A stretch of DNA of 64,000 nucleotides, taken from Aliidiomarina sp. GTDB taxonomy: Bacteria; Pseudomonadota; Gammaproteobacteria; Enterobacterales; Alteromonadaceae. Location of the stretch: NCBI RefSeq assembly GCF_022565475.1, contig NZ_JAIUMR010000003.1, forward strand, positions 1-64,000, written 5' to 3'. Numbering within the stretch: the first letter of the stretch is position 1; each line of letters begins with the position of its first letter. Below are positions 22,082 through 30,296 of the stretch, one piece after another. The translations under genes were made by a program, and so were the position numbers. The notes beneath the pieces are model-generated. The model saw nothing but the letters and a program-made list of their open reading frames with translations. It did not search any database and had not been told where the DNA came from.

Positions 22082-22732
22082 TTATTCGGCTGATATTTCA
22101 ACCACATGACGAGCGGCTTCGAGTGTTGGTACCTTGAGTTCATGAATCGCTAACACTCGATAAGGCGATTCAACCGCTGCCAATTCCTCGTCCGTTGCGA
22201 GCCCTTTTAGGGCGATAAAACGGCCATTGGCAGAAGGCAAATGATGACACCACGACAACATATCTGCAAGTGAGGCAAATGCGCGACTAACCACGGAATC
22301 AAAACCTGGATCCGGGTGATAGTCTTGGACCCGCGCTAACACTGGAGTGACGTTCGTTAGCTGCAATTCGTGAACCACCTGACGAATAAAGCTAACCCGC
22401 TTGCCAAGGCTGTCGAGCAGCACAAATTCTTTGTCCGGATTACAGATTGCCAACGGTAAACCGGGTAGTCCTGGGCCCGTTCCAACATCGATAATGCGTT
22501 GTCCATGTAAATAGGGACTGACGACAATACTGTCTAAAATATGCCGAATCAGCATATCTGCAGGGTCACGAACTGAGGTTAAATTGTAAGCTTTATTCCA
22601 CTTATGTAATAAACCCAGCAATTGAATCAATTGCTGTTGTTGCTGTGTGCTTATCGTCAAGTCAGTTTGTTTCAATAACTGAGAAAGACGGTCAGCCAAT
22701 TGGTCGGCTGGGAAAACTGTGGACTTGCTCAT
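22082..22732 (-). CDS. rsmG: 16S rRNA (guanine527-N7)-methyltransferase
   Basis: A 216-aa GidB/RsmG methyltransferase. HKWNKAYNLTSVRDPADMLIRHILDS is the RNA-contact N-terminal block, and VGTGPGLPGLPLAI is the S-adenosylmethionine loop, followed by LLDSLGKRVSFIRQVVHEL and VVSRAFASL. It modifies G527 of 16S rRNA; loss gives low-level streptomycin resistance in other bacteria. It heads the rsmG-parA-parB run and is 140 bp downstream of mnmG. Confidence 0.97.
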   Translation of the reverse strand: MSKSTVFPADQLADRLSQLLKQTDLTISTQQQQQLIQLLGLLHKWNKAYNLTSVRDPADMLIRHILDSIVVSPYLHGQRIIDVGTGPGLPGLPLAICNPDKEFVLLDSLGKRVSFIRQVVHELQLTNVTPVLARVQDYHPDPGFDSVVSRAFASLADMLSWCHHLPSANGRFIALKGLATDEELAAVESPYRVLAIHELKVPTLEAARHVVEISAE

Positions 22733-22811
22733 AACGCTTCGTGATCGCTCTATGCATGTATCTCGGATTGGAGAAACGGTGTTTTTAATATTTTTGTACA
22801 GCTAAGACACT

Positions 22812-22856
22812 AAACTGTGGATGAATTAACACTAAATCGATAATTATCCACAGTTT
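22812..22856. promoter_or_regulatory. Inverted DnaA-box pair between mnmG and rsmG
   Basis: A perfect 11-bp inverted repeat (AAACTGTGGAT at 22812 and ATCCACAGTTT at 22846) places a consensus DnaA box TTATCCACA at 22844-22852 opposite a one-mismatch box at 22816-22824. It sits in the AT-rich 140-bp gap and may couple rsmG-parAB expression to DnaA. Confidence 0.6.
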
Positions 22857-22872
22857 GCCGGAATTTTTTTGC

Positions 22873-24777
22873 TTATGCGACTGATTTTCGCAATAAACCT
22901 TGTTTCTTTAAATGGACCAATAACATGGAAATGGCCGCTGGTGTAATTCCAGAAATGCGTGCAGCTTGACCCACGGTTTCAGGTTTATGTTCGGATAACT
23001 TAGCGATCACTTCATTCGACAAACCAGAAATGCTGGCGTAATTAAAATCGACCGGCAATTTGGTGTTTTCATGACGGCGCGTTTTCGCTATTTCTTCTTC
23101 CTGACGCTTGATATAACCCGCATATTTCACTTGAATTTCAACTTGCTCAGCCGCTTGCGTGTCGGTCAAAGCTGGACCGATTGATTCAATGGCCATCAGT
23201 TGGTTATAAGTCACTTCTGGGCGACGTAACAACTCTTCTAAGCTCGCTTCTTTGCTAATTGGCGTTTTCAACAGTGGGTTAATTTGCTCAACGGCTGGGT
23301 GATCTTTATGCACCCAAGTTGAACGCAAACGCTGTTGTTCCTGCTCAACCGCTTCCATTTTTTCGTTAAAACGAGCCCAACGTTGATCGTCGATCAAGCC
23401 CAATTCACGTCCTTTGGTGGTAAGACGAATGTCGGCATTGTCCTCACGCAACAACAAACGATATTCCGCTCGCGAAGTAAACATGCGATACGGTTCTTTC
23501 GTACCTAACGTTGCTAGATCGTCAATAAGCACGCCCGTATAGGCCTCTTCACGGCGCGGTGTCCACGGTTCTTGGTCGGTGACGGCCAAGGCTGCGTTGA
23601 CACCGGCAATCAGGCCTTGAGCACCCGCTTCTTCATAGCCGGTGGTACCATTGATTTGACCGGCAAAGTACAAGCCTTGAATGTACTTGGTTTCTAACGA
23701 CTGCTTGAGATCGCGTGGATCGAAGAAATCATATTCGATCGCATAACCCGGTCGCGTGATATGAGCATTTTCAAAACCACGAATGGAATGAACAAGAGCT
23801 TGCTGAATATCAAATGGCAAGCTTGTTGAAATACCATTTGGGTAAAGCTCATTGGTAGTTAAACCTTCTGGTTCAACGAAGATTTGATGTGAATCTTTGT
23901 CAGCAAAACGTACGACTTTGTCTTCAATCGACGGGCAGTAGCGCGGGCCAATACCTTCGATGATGCCAGAATACATAGGTGAGCGATCTAAGCCACTGCG
24001 AATGATGTCATGGGTATTGATGTTCGTGTGGGTGATGTAGCAACTAATTTGCTGTGGGTGATCTTCGTCACGTCCCATATAGGAAAAAACCGGGGTCGGT
24101 GTGTCGCCTGGTTGCTCTTGCATGACGGAAAAATCAACGGATTTAGCGTCAATACGCGGTGGTGTTCCGGTTTTTAAGCGATCAACACGTAGCGGTAATT
24201 CCCGTAATCGACGAGCAAGTGCGATGGACGGTGGATCGCCAGCGCGGCCACCGCTGTAGTTGCTTAAACCAATATGAATTTGACCACCGAGAAAGGTTCC
24301 TGTGGTTAAAACGATAGCCGGCGCATAAAACTTCAAACCCATTTGGGTGACGACGCCTTCAACTTTTGGACCTAGTGCGGTTTCTGTGACGATCAGATCA
24401 TCTGCTGCTTGTTGAAAGATCTGTAAATTTTCTTGTTGCTCAAGTGCAGTGCGAATATAGGCTTTGTACAAAGCGCGATCGGCTTGAGCACGAGTCGCAC
24501 GAACCGCTGGGCCTTTCGAACCATTGAGAGTACGAAACTGAATACCGGCATGATCAGCTGCACGAGCCATAATACCGCCTAATGCGTCGATTTCTTTAAC
24601 CAAATGCCCTTTACCAATGCCACCAATGGCTGGATTACATGACATTTGACCTAAAGTATCGATGTTATGCGTAATCAATAGGGTGCGTCGGCCCATACGA
24701 GCAGCTGCAAGTGCTGCTTCCGTACCAGCGTGACCACCGCCAATCACAATTACTTCATAACGTGCATCTGTTGCCAT
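22873..24777 (-). CDS. mnmG: tRNA-5-carboxymethylaminomethyluridine synthesis enzyme MnmG (GidA)
   Basis: A 634-aa FAD enzyme. The N-terminal dinucleotide-binding motif is [45 protein letters not shown] and the second signature [16 protein letters not shown] are intact, and the C-terminal helical domain that binds MnmE ends [14 protein letters not shown]. With MnmE (also in this window) it modifies the wobble uridine of several tRNAs. The start is at the oriC edge, as in enterobacteria. Confidence 0.98.
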   Translation of the reverse strand: MATDARYEVIVIGGGHAGTEAALAAARMGRRTLLITHNIDTLGQMSCNPAIGGIGKGHLVKEIDALGGIMARAADHAGIQFRTLNGSKGPAVRATRAQADRALYKAYIRTALEQQENLQIFQQAADDLIVTETALGPKVEGVVTQMGLKFYAPAIVLTTGTFLGGQIHIGLSNYSGGRAGDPPSIALARRLRELPLRVDRLKTGTPPRIDAKSVDFSVMQEQPGDTPTPVFSYMGRDEDHPQQISCYITHTNINTHDIIRSGLDRSPMYSGIIEGIGPRYCPSIEDKVVRFADKDSHQIFVEPEGLTTNELYPNGISTSLPFDIQQALVHSIRGFENAHITRPGYAIEYDFFDPRDLKQSLETKYIQGLYFAGQINGTTGYEEAGAQGLIAGVNAALAVTDQEPWTPRREEAYTGVLIDDLATLGTKEPYRMFTSRAEYRLLLREDNADIRLTTKGRELGLIDDQRWARFNEKMEAVEQEQQRLRSTWVHKDHPAVEQINPLLKTPISKEASLEELLRRPEVTYNQLMAIESIGPALTDTQAAEQVEIQVKYAGYIKRQEEEIAKTRRHENTKLPVDFNYASISGLSNEVIAKLSEHKPETVGQAARISGITPAAISMLLVHLKKQGLLRKSVA

Positions 24778-25014
24778 TTTGATCTGAACTCCGATCGAAT
24801 CGTACTTAAATGGGTCGTCAAAAGCAGTTGATCGTGTATGGGAAAAGGATCAACTGGCTTCGTCGACGATCGTATAGCCGGTTATTGTAGCACTTTTATT
24901 GGTGACTAAAAATCCTTTTACACTCGATGTTTCTTGCAGTGTAGCGGTTTTGGTGATGGGAACGAGTACCGCGTGTAGCGATCCGAGTGGGTTAGGGTTC
25001 TATGGTATTAATTA

Positions 25015-25080
25015 GATCTATATTTTTTTAAAGATCTTTTTATTATTTCTATTATTAGCTCGCTTAAGATCTGTGAGTAT
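25015..25080. other. Probable DNA unwinding element of oriC
   Basis: Two 13-mers close to the E. coli GATCTnTTnTTTT pattern occur at 25015-25027 (GATCTATATTTTT) and 25033-25045 (GATCTTTTTATTA), with a third, weaker GATCTGTGAG-type copy at about 25068. The stretch is strongly AT-rich. Confidence 0.7.
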
Positions 25081-25335
25081 GTCGAAATAAATCTTTAATT
25101 TCATAGCATTAGATGATCTGTTTGGGTGTGTATAAGCAGCGATCTTATTTGCGCATAACCAGTGGTATAAGTACGTGGTTATACACATCGATAGTTATCC
25201 CCAGATCTATCCCCGGATCCGATCACAAGAAAGATCGCTAGTTATCCCCAAAATGTTCGCTGCGTGAGTAATGATCTGAGTATGCTGTGGATAAGATCCG
25301 AATAAGTGAGCAATTTGGCGATTGTTAACGGCATT

Positions 25336-25358
25336 AAAAAGGGGATAACTTTATCCCC
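25336..25358 (-). terminator. Terminator-like hairpin made of opposed DnaA-like boxes
   Basis: GGGGATAA and TTATCCCC (25341-25358) are perfect 8-bp arms with a 2-nt centre. On the minus strand the stem is followed by five T residues, so it can terminate mioC transcription. Each arm plus its flank is also a TTATCCCC-type DnaA box. Confidence 0.6.
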
Positions 25359-25384
25359 ACTTTTACTCATTGCTTCGAATTGGC

Positions 25385-25828
25385 TCAGTTGCGTTGTGAT
25401 CGCCAGGACTCTAACCAGTCGCTTGCAGTGGATTCGGGATCAAGTTCTAACAGCATATCGATCGTCAATGGCTCGGCGATCTGTTGGGCATTTAGCTCAA
25501 GAAGTAACGACTCTGCATCTCGTCCAGCCTGGCAGAACGTGTCATAGCTTGAGTCGCCGACCGCGATAATGGCAAACGTGAGTGCACTTAAATTGGGTTG
25601 CTCGCTTTGCAGTGTTTCCATGAAAGGCGCAATGCTATCTGCATACTCACCTGCACCATGGGTGGCAATACAGAGTAGCCAAAGACAGTCAGATTGTGGA
25701 ACGTTTGCGTAATCAGGTTGATCATGAAAGACGACGGTATGGCCTTCAGAAGTTAGCTCGCCTTGTAATTGGTCAGCGAGGTATTCGGTGTTGCCCGATG
25801 TCGTGCCAACGAGAATATGGATATTCAT
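25385..25828 (-). CDS. mioC: Flavodoxin-like protein MioC
   Basis: A 147-aa protein, exactly the E. coli MioC length, when started at the ATG at 25828 (AGGA about 8 nt upstream). The frame is open for 32 more codons without a ribosome site. It begins MNIHILVGTTSGNTEYLADQL, the FMN phosphate loop of flavodoxins, and has WLLCIATHGAGEYADSIAPF and FAIIAVGDSSYDTFCQAG, which bracket the isoalloxazine. MioC is linked to biotin synthase electron transfer in E. coli. Its transcription runs towards oriC. Confidence 0.93.
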   Translation of the reverse strand: MNIHILVGTTSGNTEYLADQLQGELTSEGHTVVFHDQPDYANVPQSDCLWLLCIATHGAGEYADSIAPFMETLQSEQPNLSALTFAIIAVGDSSYDTFCQAGRDAESLLLELNAQQIAEPLTIDMLLELDPESTASDWLESWRSQRN

Positions 25829-25924
25829 GACGTGTCCTTCAATAAAGTGATGCTCGAATTTAGCCACATATAGGGTAATACCTGCAAGCCGTCTGTTTGG
25901 TTCTGCTGGGTGGAGGGGATACAC

Positions 25925-26351
25925 CGAAGACCACAGAAGTTAAATAATAACGGTTCAAACTAGGTTATGGCTAAGTTTCGCAGGCTAAATCGGTTTTAAG
26001 TTAAAAAATAGCTTGAATACTAAACAAGAGATACCTAGAATGCTCGTCCTTGAAACCGTGATGTTAGCGTGTTTTTTGCACACATTGGCGGTTTTCATGC
26101 TCAGATTAGGCTCTTTTTGTCATTTAAAACATGCTTAATCGGCCGTTTCAGGCCAATAATTCATTGAACTGTAGATAAATCGATGTAACTGGATAGTGTA
26201 CGCTCGTTATTGAATGAACGAGTTGACCACCTTCCAGCTTTTTTGTTGAAAAATTTTCAGTTCTCGTTTTTGCGTCTATGGTTATTAAGTTTGTTTATAA
26301 AAATTACTTTAGACGTCGTTGGATCCACCTCAGGTTAGAAGAGAGAAAGTC
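25925..26351. other. Long intergenic region before the SulP gene
   Basis: About 430 bp with no supported gene. It is AT-rich and must hold the divergent promoters of mioC and the SulP gene. Small hairpins are CTCGTT/AACGAG (26203-26222) and GGCC/GGCC (26141-26154). Neither has a clear regulator assignment. No tRNA or small-RNA gene was recognised. Confidence 0.5.
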
Positions 26352-27830
26352 ATGATAGGTACGTGGCAAAAAGAATGGTTTGGGAACATCCGAGGGGATG
26401 TACTTGCAGGAATCGTGGTTGCTTTAGCGTTGATACCTGAAGCGGTTGCGTTTTCAATTATCGCCGGTGTCGACCCCAAAGTTGGTCTGTATGCGTCGTT
26501 TTGTATCTGCGTAATTACAGCCTTTGTTGGCGGCCGTCCCGGGCAAATTTCTGCTGCGACGGGAGCAATGGCCTTATTAATGGTGACATTAGTTCGTGAT
26601 CATGGATTAGAGTACTTATTAATTGCGACCTTGCTCACCGGTGTGATCCAATTTTTGTTTGGCATTTTGAAGCTTGGCTCGCTGATGCGCTTTGTCTCGC
26701 GCTCTGTCGTTACCGGCTTTGTGAACGCCTTAGCTATCTTGATTTTCCTTGCGCAGCTACCCGAACTAACAAATGTTACTTGGCATGTATATGCGCTTAC
26801 CGCCGCAGGTTTAGGGATTATTTACGGCTTGCCATACGTCACAAAAGCAGTTCCTTCGCCTCTAATAGCCATTGTTTTAATTACAGCATTTGTTATGTAC
26901 ATGGGAATTGATGTGCGCACCGTCGGCGATATGGGGGAGCTACCTGATTCCTTGCCGGTTTTCCTCTGGCCAAATGTACCATTGAATCTTGAAACGCTGA
27001 TGATTGTGTTGCCGTACGCAATTCCGTTGGCGGTCGTCGGTTTGCTTGAGTCAATGATGACACAAACCATTGTTGATGATTTAACCGACACCAAATCCGA
27101 TCGCAATAAAGAATGTCGCGCACAAGGTATAGCGAATGTTGGTTCTGGCTTAATGGGCGGTATGGCCGGTTGTGCCATGATAGGCCAGTCGATTATTAAC
27201 ATAAAATCAGGTGGTCGTGGTCGCTTGTCGATGTTTGCGTCGGGCGTTGTGTTAATTCTTATGGTGGTGTTTTTGTCGGATTGGGTATCAAAAATCCCAA
27301 TGGCTGCGCTGGTTGCCGTGATGATTATGGTTTCGATTGGTACTTTTAGTTGGCAGTCGATTAAAGATTTGAAAGAGCACCCGATGAGCACCAACATCGT
27401 GATGATTGCCACCGTTGTCGTGGTGGTGTGGACGCATAACTTGGCCATAGGCGTGTTTGTTGGTGTGTTGTTGGCTGCCATTTTCTTTGCAGCAAAAGTG
27501 GGCAATTACATGCACATTAGCTCAACTGTTTCGCAAGATGGTAATCACCGGACTTATAAAGTGATCGGTCAGGTATTCTTTACGTCCTCGGAAAAATTTG
27601 TCGAATCCTTTGACTTCAAAGAGTCTCTTGATAAGGTGACTATTGATTTAGATCGCGCTCATTTTTGGGACATTACTTCGGTAGCTGCACTGGATAAAGT
27701 AATTTTGAAGTTCCGCCGAGAAGGTGCTGAAGTCGACGTGGTTGGTATGAACAAAGCAACCGCAACCGTTGTCGATAAATTTGGTGTGTCGGACAAACCA
27801 GACGCTATCGACCGCCTCATGGGACATTAA
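26352..27830 (+). CDS. SulP-family anion transporter with STAS domain
   Basis: A 492-aa protein from the ATG at 26352 (AGAGAG upstream); the frame is open 33 nt earlier. Residues about 10-400 form the SLC26/SulP transport domain ([36 protein letters not shown], then [10 protein letters not shown]), and the C-terminal STAS domain spans about 410-492 ([23 protein letters not shown]). It moves sulphate, bicarbonate, or other anions through the inner membrane; short SulP proteins of this type include sodium-bicarbonate symporters such as BicA, but the substrate is not readable. It is 15 nt upstream of a universal-stress gene, with which it probably forms an operon. Confidence 0.92.
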   Translation: MIGTWQKEWFGNIRGDVLAGIVVALALIPEAVAFSIIAGVDPKVGLYASFCICVITAFVGGRPGQISAATGAMALLMVTLVRDHGLEYLLIATLLTGVIQFLFGILKLGSLMRFVSRSVVTGFVNALAILIFLAQLPELTNVTWHVYALTAAGLGIIYGLPYVTKAVPSPLIAIVLITAFVMYMGIDVRTVGDMGELPDSLPVFLWPNVPLNLETLMIVLPYAIPLAVVGLLESMMTQTIVDDLTDTKSDRNKECRAQGIANVGSGLMGGMAGCAMIGQSIINIKSGGRGRLSMFASGVVLILMVVFLSDWVSKIPMAALVAVMIMVSIGTFSWQSIKDLKEHPMSTNIVMIATVVVVVWTHNLAIGVFVGVLLAAIFFAAKVGNYMHISSTVSQDGNHRTYKVIGQVFFTSSEKFVESFDFKESLDKVTIDLDRAHFWDITSVAALDKVILKFRREGAEVDVVGMNKATATVVDKFGVSDKPDAIDRLMGH

Positions 27831-27845
27831 GGGAGAATACGGAAT

Positions 27846-28697
27846 ATGACACAACATACAATTGCATGTATTGATGGTTCTGCACTGAGCGACACCGTTG
27901 CTGACTATGCAGCTTGGTCGGCCAAGCGAATGAATACTCCGTTGGTTCTTTTGAATGTCTTAAATGATGCTCGTCAGGATGATGCCAGCGACTTTAGTGG
28001 TCAAATTGGTATGGACGAGCGGCAACGTTTGTTAGCTGAAATTATTGACCTTGAAGAGCGGCGCGCAAAGTTAGCGCGCCAGCAAGGGCATATGTTCTTA
28101 GAAGCAGCGCAAAAACATATTGCCAATGACTTTGCAGAACCCTTGTTGCGTCAGCGCCATGGCGATTTAGTTGATACCTTAGTTGAGCTTGAAGATGAGA
28201 CCCGATTGCTCGTCATTGGCCGGCAGGGCAAACGCGGTAATGGCATTGGCCAACACATCGGTCATCAAGTTGAACGCGTGATTCGCGCTCTACATCGTCC
28301 GACCTGGGTCGTGACTGGCGAATTCCGTGAACCGCAAAAAATTATGATTGCGTATGACCACTCGACAACGGCAAAAAAGGCGGTTGATATGGTCGCCAAT
28401 AGCCCATTGTTTAGCGGTATTCCAGTGCATGTGGTGATGGTTGCGGCAGAAACGAATGACCATCAAGCTCAGCTTGACTCAGCTGCAGCTAAGTTACAGG
28501 AAAACGGGTTTGCGGTGACTACCGCATTGTTAGCTGGTGAAGTTGAAGATTCTTTGCTGACCTATGCGGACGAGCAACATATGGATGCGATGATTATGGG
28601 CGCTTATGGCCATTCGCGTATTCGTGAATTTTTCGTCGGTAGTCATACCAACAAACTCTTAAGAAGCACCAAAATTCCGTTACTACTTCTACGTTAA
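27846..28697 (+). CDS. Tandem universal-stress-protein (UspA) domain protein
   Basis: A 283-aa protein with two Usp domains. The first (about 1-150) starts TIACIDGSALSDTVADYAAW and ends LLVIGRQGKRGNGIGQHIGHQVERVIRALHRPTWVV; the second (about 160-283) starts KIMIAYDHSTTAKKAVDMV and ends MIMGAYGHSRIREFFVGSHTNKLLRSTKIPLLLLR. Both have the G-x2-G-x9-G(S/T)-like ATP loop. The protein is probably a soluble ATP- or nucleotide-responsive regulator. Its place directly after the SulP transporter suggests it tunes that transporter, which is inference. It ends at a clear terminator. Confidence 0.93.
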   Translation: MTQHTIACIDGSALSDTVADYAAWSAKRMNTPLVLLNVLNDARQDDASDFSGQIGMDERQRLLAEIIDLEERRAKLARQQGHMFLEAAQKHIANDFAEPLLRQRHGDLVDTLVELEDETRLLVIGRQGKRGNGIGQHIGHQVERVIRALHRPTWVVTGEFREPQKIMIAYDHSTTAKKAVDMVANSPLFSGIPVHVVMVAAETNDHQAQLDSAAAKLQENGFAVTTALLAGEVEDSLLTYADEQHMDAMIMGAYGHSRIREFFVGSHTNKLLRSTKIPLLLLR

Positions 28698-28722
28698 ATT
28701 AACGTTTCGTTAATCGGAAACA

Positions 28723-28768
28723 ATGAAACCCCAGTCTCTTTTCGGTAAAGTTGAGAGCTGGGGTTTTT
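28723..28768 (+). terminator. Terminator of the SulP-Usp operon
   Basis: AACCCCAG and CTGGGGTT arms with further TCTC/GAGA pairing form a long stem that is followed by seven T residues. It lies 26 nt after the usp stop codon. Confidence 0.9.
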
Positions 28769-28793
28769 TTGTTACATGACTAAGGCTCAATAT

Positions 28794-29144
28794 ATGGATT
28801 TGCAGCAAATTAAGCAAAAGCTACAGGCGATGCGTCATGAACTGTTAGAAATTGAGAGCAGTGCGAGTGAGGCGGAGAAACCAGTGATACTTGATCAGCA
28901 AAGCGTGGGACGCTTGTCTCGAATGGACGCGATGCAAGGTCAACAAATGGCTCAAGCGAATAAACGGCGGCGAGAACTAATGCTCAAGGCTATCGCGGCT
29001 GCCGAACATCGCATAGCTAGCGGAACCTTTGGGGAATGTCTTGATTGCGAAGAGAAAATCGCTGAAAAGCGATTGGCATTTGATCCTACCACCTTGTATT
29101 GTCTCGAATGCATGACCGAGAGAGAGCAAAAACGCGACGCTTAG
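28794..29144 (+). CDS. DksA/TraR-family zinc-finger protein
   Basis: A 116-aa protein from the ATG at 28794, which has AAGG about 8 nt upstream; an in-frame ATG at 28776 lies only 8 nt beyond the terminator T-run and lacks a ribosome site. A helical N-terminal half is followed by a four-cysteine zinc finger, CLDCEEKIAEKR ... YCLECM (C-x2-C-x17-C-x2-C). DksA/TraR proteins enter the RNA polymerase secondary channel. The protein is shorter than DksA (151 aa) and lacks the acidic DxxDxA-type coiled-coil tip, so it is a paralogue rather than DksA itself. It is 9 nt from the next gene. Confidence 0.88.
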   Translation: MDLQQIKQKLQAMRHELLEIESSASEAEKPVILDQQSVGRLSRMDAMQGQQMAQANKRRRELMLKAIAAAEHRIASGTFGECLDCEEKIAEKRLAFDPTTLYCLECMTEREQKRDA

Positions 29145-29153
29145 GAGTGTATC

Positions 29154-29588
29154 TTGAAACAGTATGTGCCTGATTGGATGATACTCGTTTACGAACTATT
29201 TCAGCCGTATTTGCCACTGTTTGCCTCAGTGAGTTTAACCATGGCTCTCGCTTCGATGATTATTATTCCTTGGCTTATTGTGAAGATGCCTTCCGATTAC
29301 TTTTGCCATCATCATCGTGAACGGCATTGGAATGCATCGCGGGTGCTATTTTATGTTTTGCGGAATGCGCTCGCCTTGGTTTTATTTATCGCCGGCTGCA
29401 TTATGCTCATTCTTCCTGGGCAAGGGTTACTGACCATTCTAATCGCGATCATTGTTTCCGATGTGCCAGGAAAATATTTAGTGGAACGTTGGTTACTCGC
29501 GCAAAAAAGCGTGTATCGAAGCATGAATTGGATTCGCCGCTACTACAATAAAGAACCACTTAAGAGACCTAGTAAAGAGGATAAGTAA
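29154..29588 (+). CDS. Small membrane protein, PGPGW-like
   Basis: A 144-aa protein with two or three hydrophobic helices (about 18-42, 62-90). The segment GCIMLILPGQGLLTILIAIIVSDVPGKYLVERWLL resembles the PGPGW-type transmembrane family (conserved LPGPG near helix 2), with Gln in place of the second Pro. The start is TTG, preceded by AGGAG with good spacing. It follows the DksA-like gene by 9 nt and probably shares its transcript. The function is unknown. Confidence 0.65.
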   Translation: MKQYVPDWMILVYELFQPYLPLFASVSLTMALASMIIIPWLIVKMPSDYFCHHHRERHWNASRVLFYVLRNALALVLFIAGCIMLILPGQGLLTILIAIIVSDVPGKYLVERWLLAQKSVYRSMNWIRRYYNKEPLKRPSKEDK

Positions 29589-29601
29589 GTACCAACTTAC
29601 A

Positions 29602-29856
29602 TTAGTCCTCTACATATTTTGCAAAGACACTCTGGCCACTGGTATTAATACCATTTACTGACCAAGCACCGGTGACGGGGTTTTGTAAAACCCTGCCGGT
29701 CATTTCGAGAATTTCACCGTTATCAAATGTGACACTGATCTGACACATGTGATTGGCTTCTTTTTTAAAGTCGGGCACTTCGACAGCAATTGGTTTCGGT
29801 TGACTGCCGGGACGCCGACGTTTGTGCCAGCTCAACTGACGAATTTCAAACGTCAT
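29602..29856 (-). CDS. Small conserved-looking protein of unknown function
   Basis: An 84-aa soluble protein with a basic N terminus (SWHKRRRPGSQPKP) and a C-terminal half rich in beta structure (MCQISVTFDNGEILEMTGRVLQNPVTGAWSVNG). I do not recognise a family. The ATG overlaps the stop of the following upstream membrane-protein gene by 4 nt, which argues for a true translationally coupled gene. It is the last gene of the minus-strand run that begins with the symporter. Confidence 0.5.
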   Translation of the reverse strand: MTFEIRQLSWHKRRRPGSQPKPIAVEVPDFKKEANHMCQISVTFDNGEILEMTGRVLQNPVTGAWSVNGINTSGQSVFAKYVED

Positions 29857-30296
29857 GATTTAGACTTCCGAGTAAGGTAGTTACAGCCCAATACAGCAAC
29901 GACATGAACTACGATAAAAATAGATGACATGGGGAAGCTGTCTGGCGTAACAATGAAAATAAAACCAAGACCGACAATGACACCGAAAAGAGCAGCGATT
30001 GAATAGGGTAGCTGACCACGTTTGCGTTGCCATAAGGCAGCGGCGACGCCACATAAAAGCGCCTGAATGCCACCCATCAAATGACAGAACATTAAGCCCA
30101 TCATAAAAAACAGGAAAATACCTGAAAGTACGTCATTTAGCGCGGATAAATCAGTGGTGAACAAGGTAGCACCACTGATCAAGGCGATGACCGCATTGCC
30201 GATTATCGGGCCAATAAAAACATAAAGAATAACCACCCCCCAAGGAAACGAGGGGCGGCGAATTGCTTTCGTGGCCGAAGTGCTAGCTTGGTTCAT
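29853..30296 (-). CDS. Multi-pass membrane protein of unknown function
   Basis: A 147-aa protein from the ATG at 30296 (another in-frame ATG at 30320 would increase the overlap with the symporter). It has four hydrophobic helices (about 20-42, 58-80, 88-105, 110-130). The segment FFMMGLMFCHLMGGIQALLCGVAAALWQRKR is distinctive, but I cannot name a family. It overlaps the 3' end of the symporter gene, so the two are coexpressed. Confidence 0.55.
   Translation of the reverse strand: MNQASTSATKAIRRPSFPWGVVILYVFIGPIIGNAVIALISGATLFTTDLSALNDVLSGIFLFFMMGLMFCHLMGGIQALLCGVAAALWQRKRGQLPYSIAALFGVIVGLGFIFIVTPDSFPMSSIFIVVHVVAVLGCNYLTRKSKS

Larger units (their letters stand above)
24778..25384. other. oriC: Chromosomal replication origin oriC
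   Basis: This 607-bp non-coding stretch lies between mnmG and mioC, the E. coli-type origin position. It has an AT-rich part (about 25000-25110) with 13-mer-like repeats, GATC sites throughout (about fifteen), and strong DnaA boxes at 25127-25135 (minus, TTATACACA), 25179-25187 (plus, TTATACACA) and 25286-25294 (minus, TTATCCACA). Weaker TTATCCCCA boxes stand at 25195, 25242 and 25351. The box cluster is on the mioC side and the AT-rich part on the mnmG side, the same polarity as in E. coli. Exact initiation sites cannot be read from sequence. Confidence 0.9.

Noticed and set aside
26141-26154. GGCC/GGCC hairpin as a terminator or operator
   Set aside because: A 4-bp stem with a 6-nt loop and no T-run is expected by chance in 430 bp.
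26822-27505. A 227-codon open frame opposite the SulP gene
   Set aside because: It is fully inside a recognised gene, has low-complexity Ile/Thr-rich composition typical of an antisense frame of a membrane protein, and has no ribosome site.
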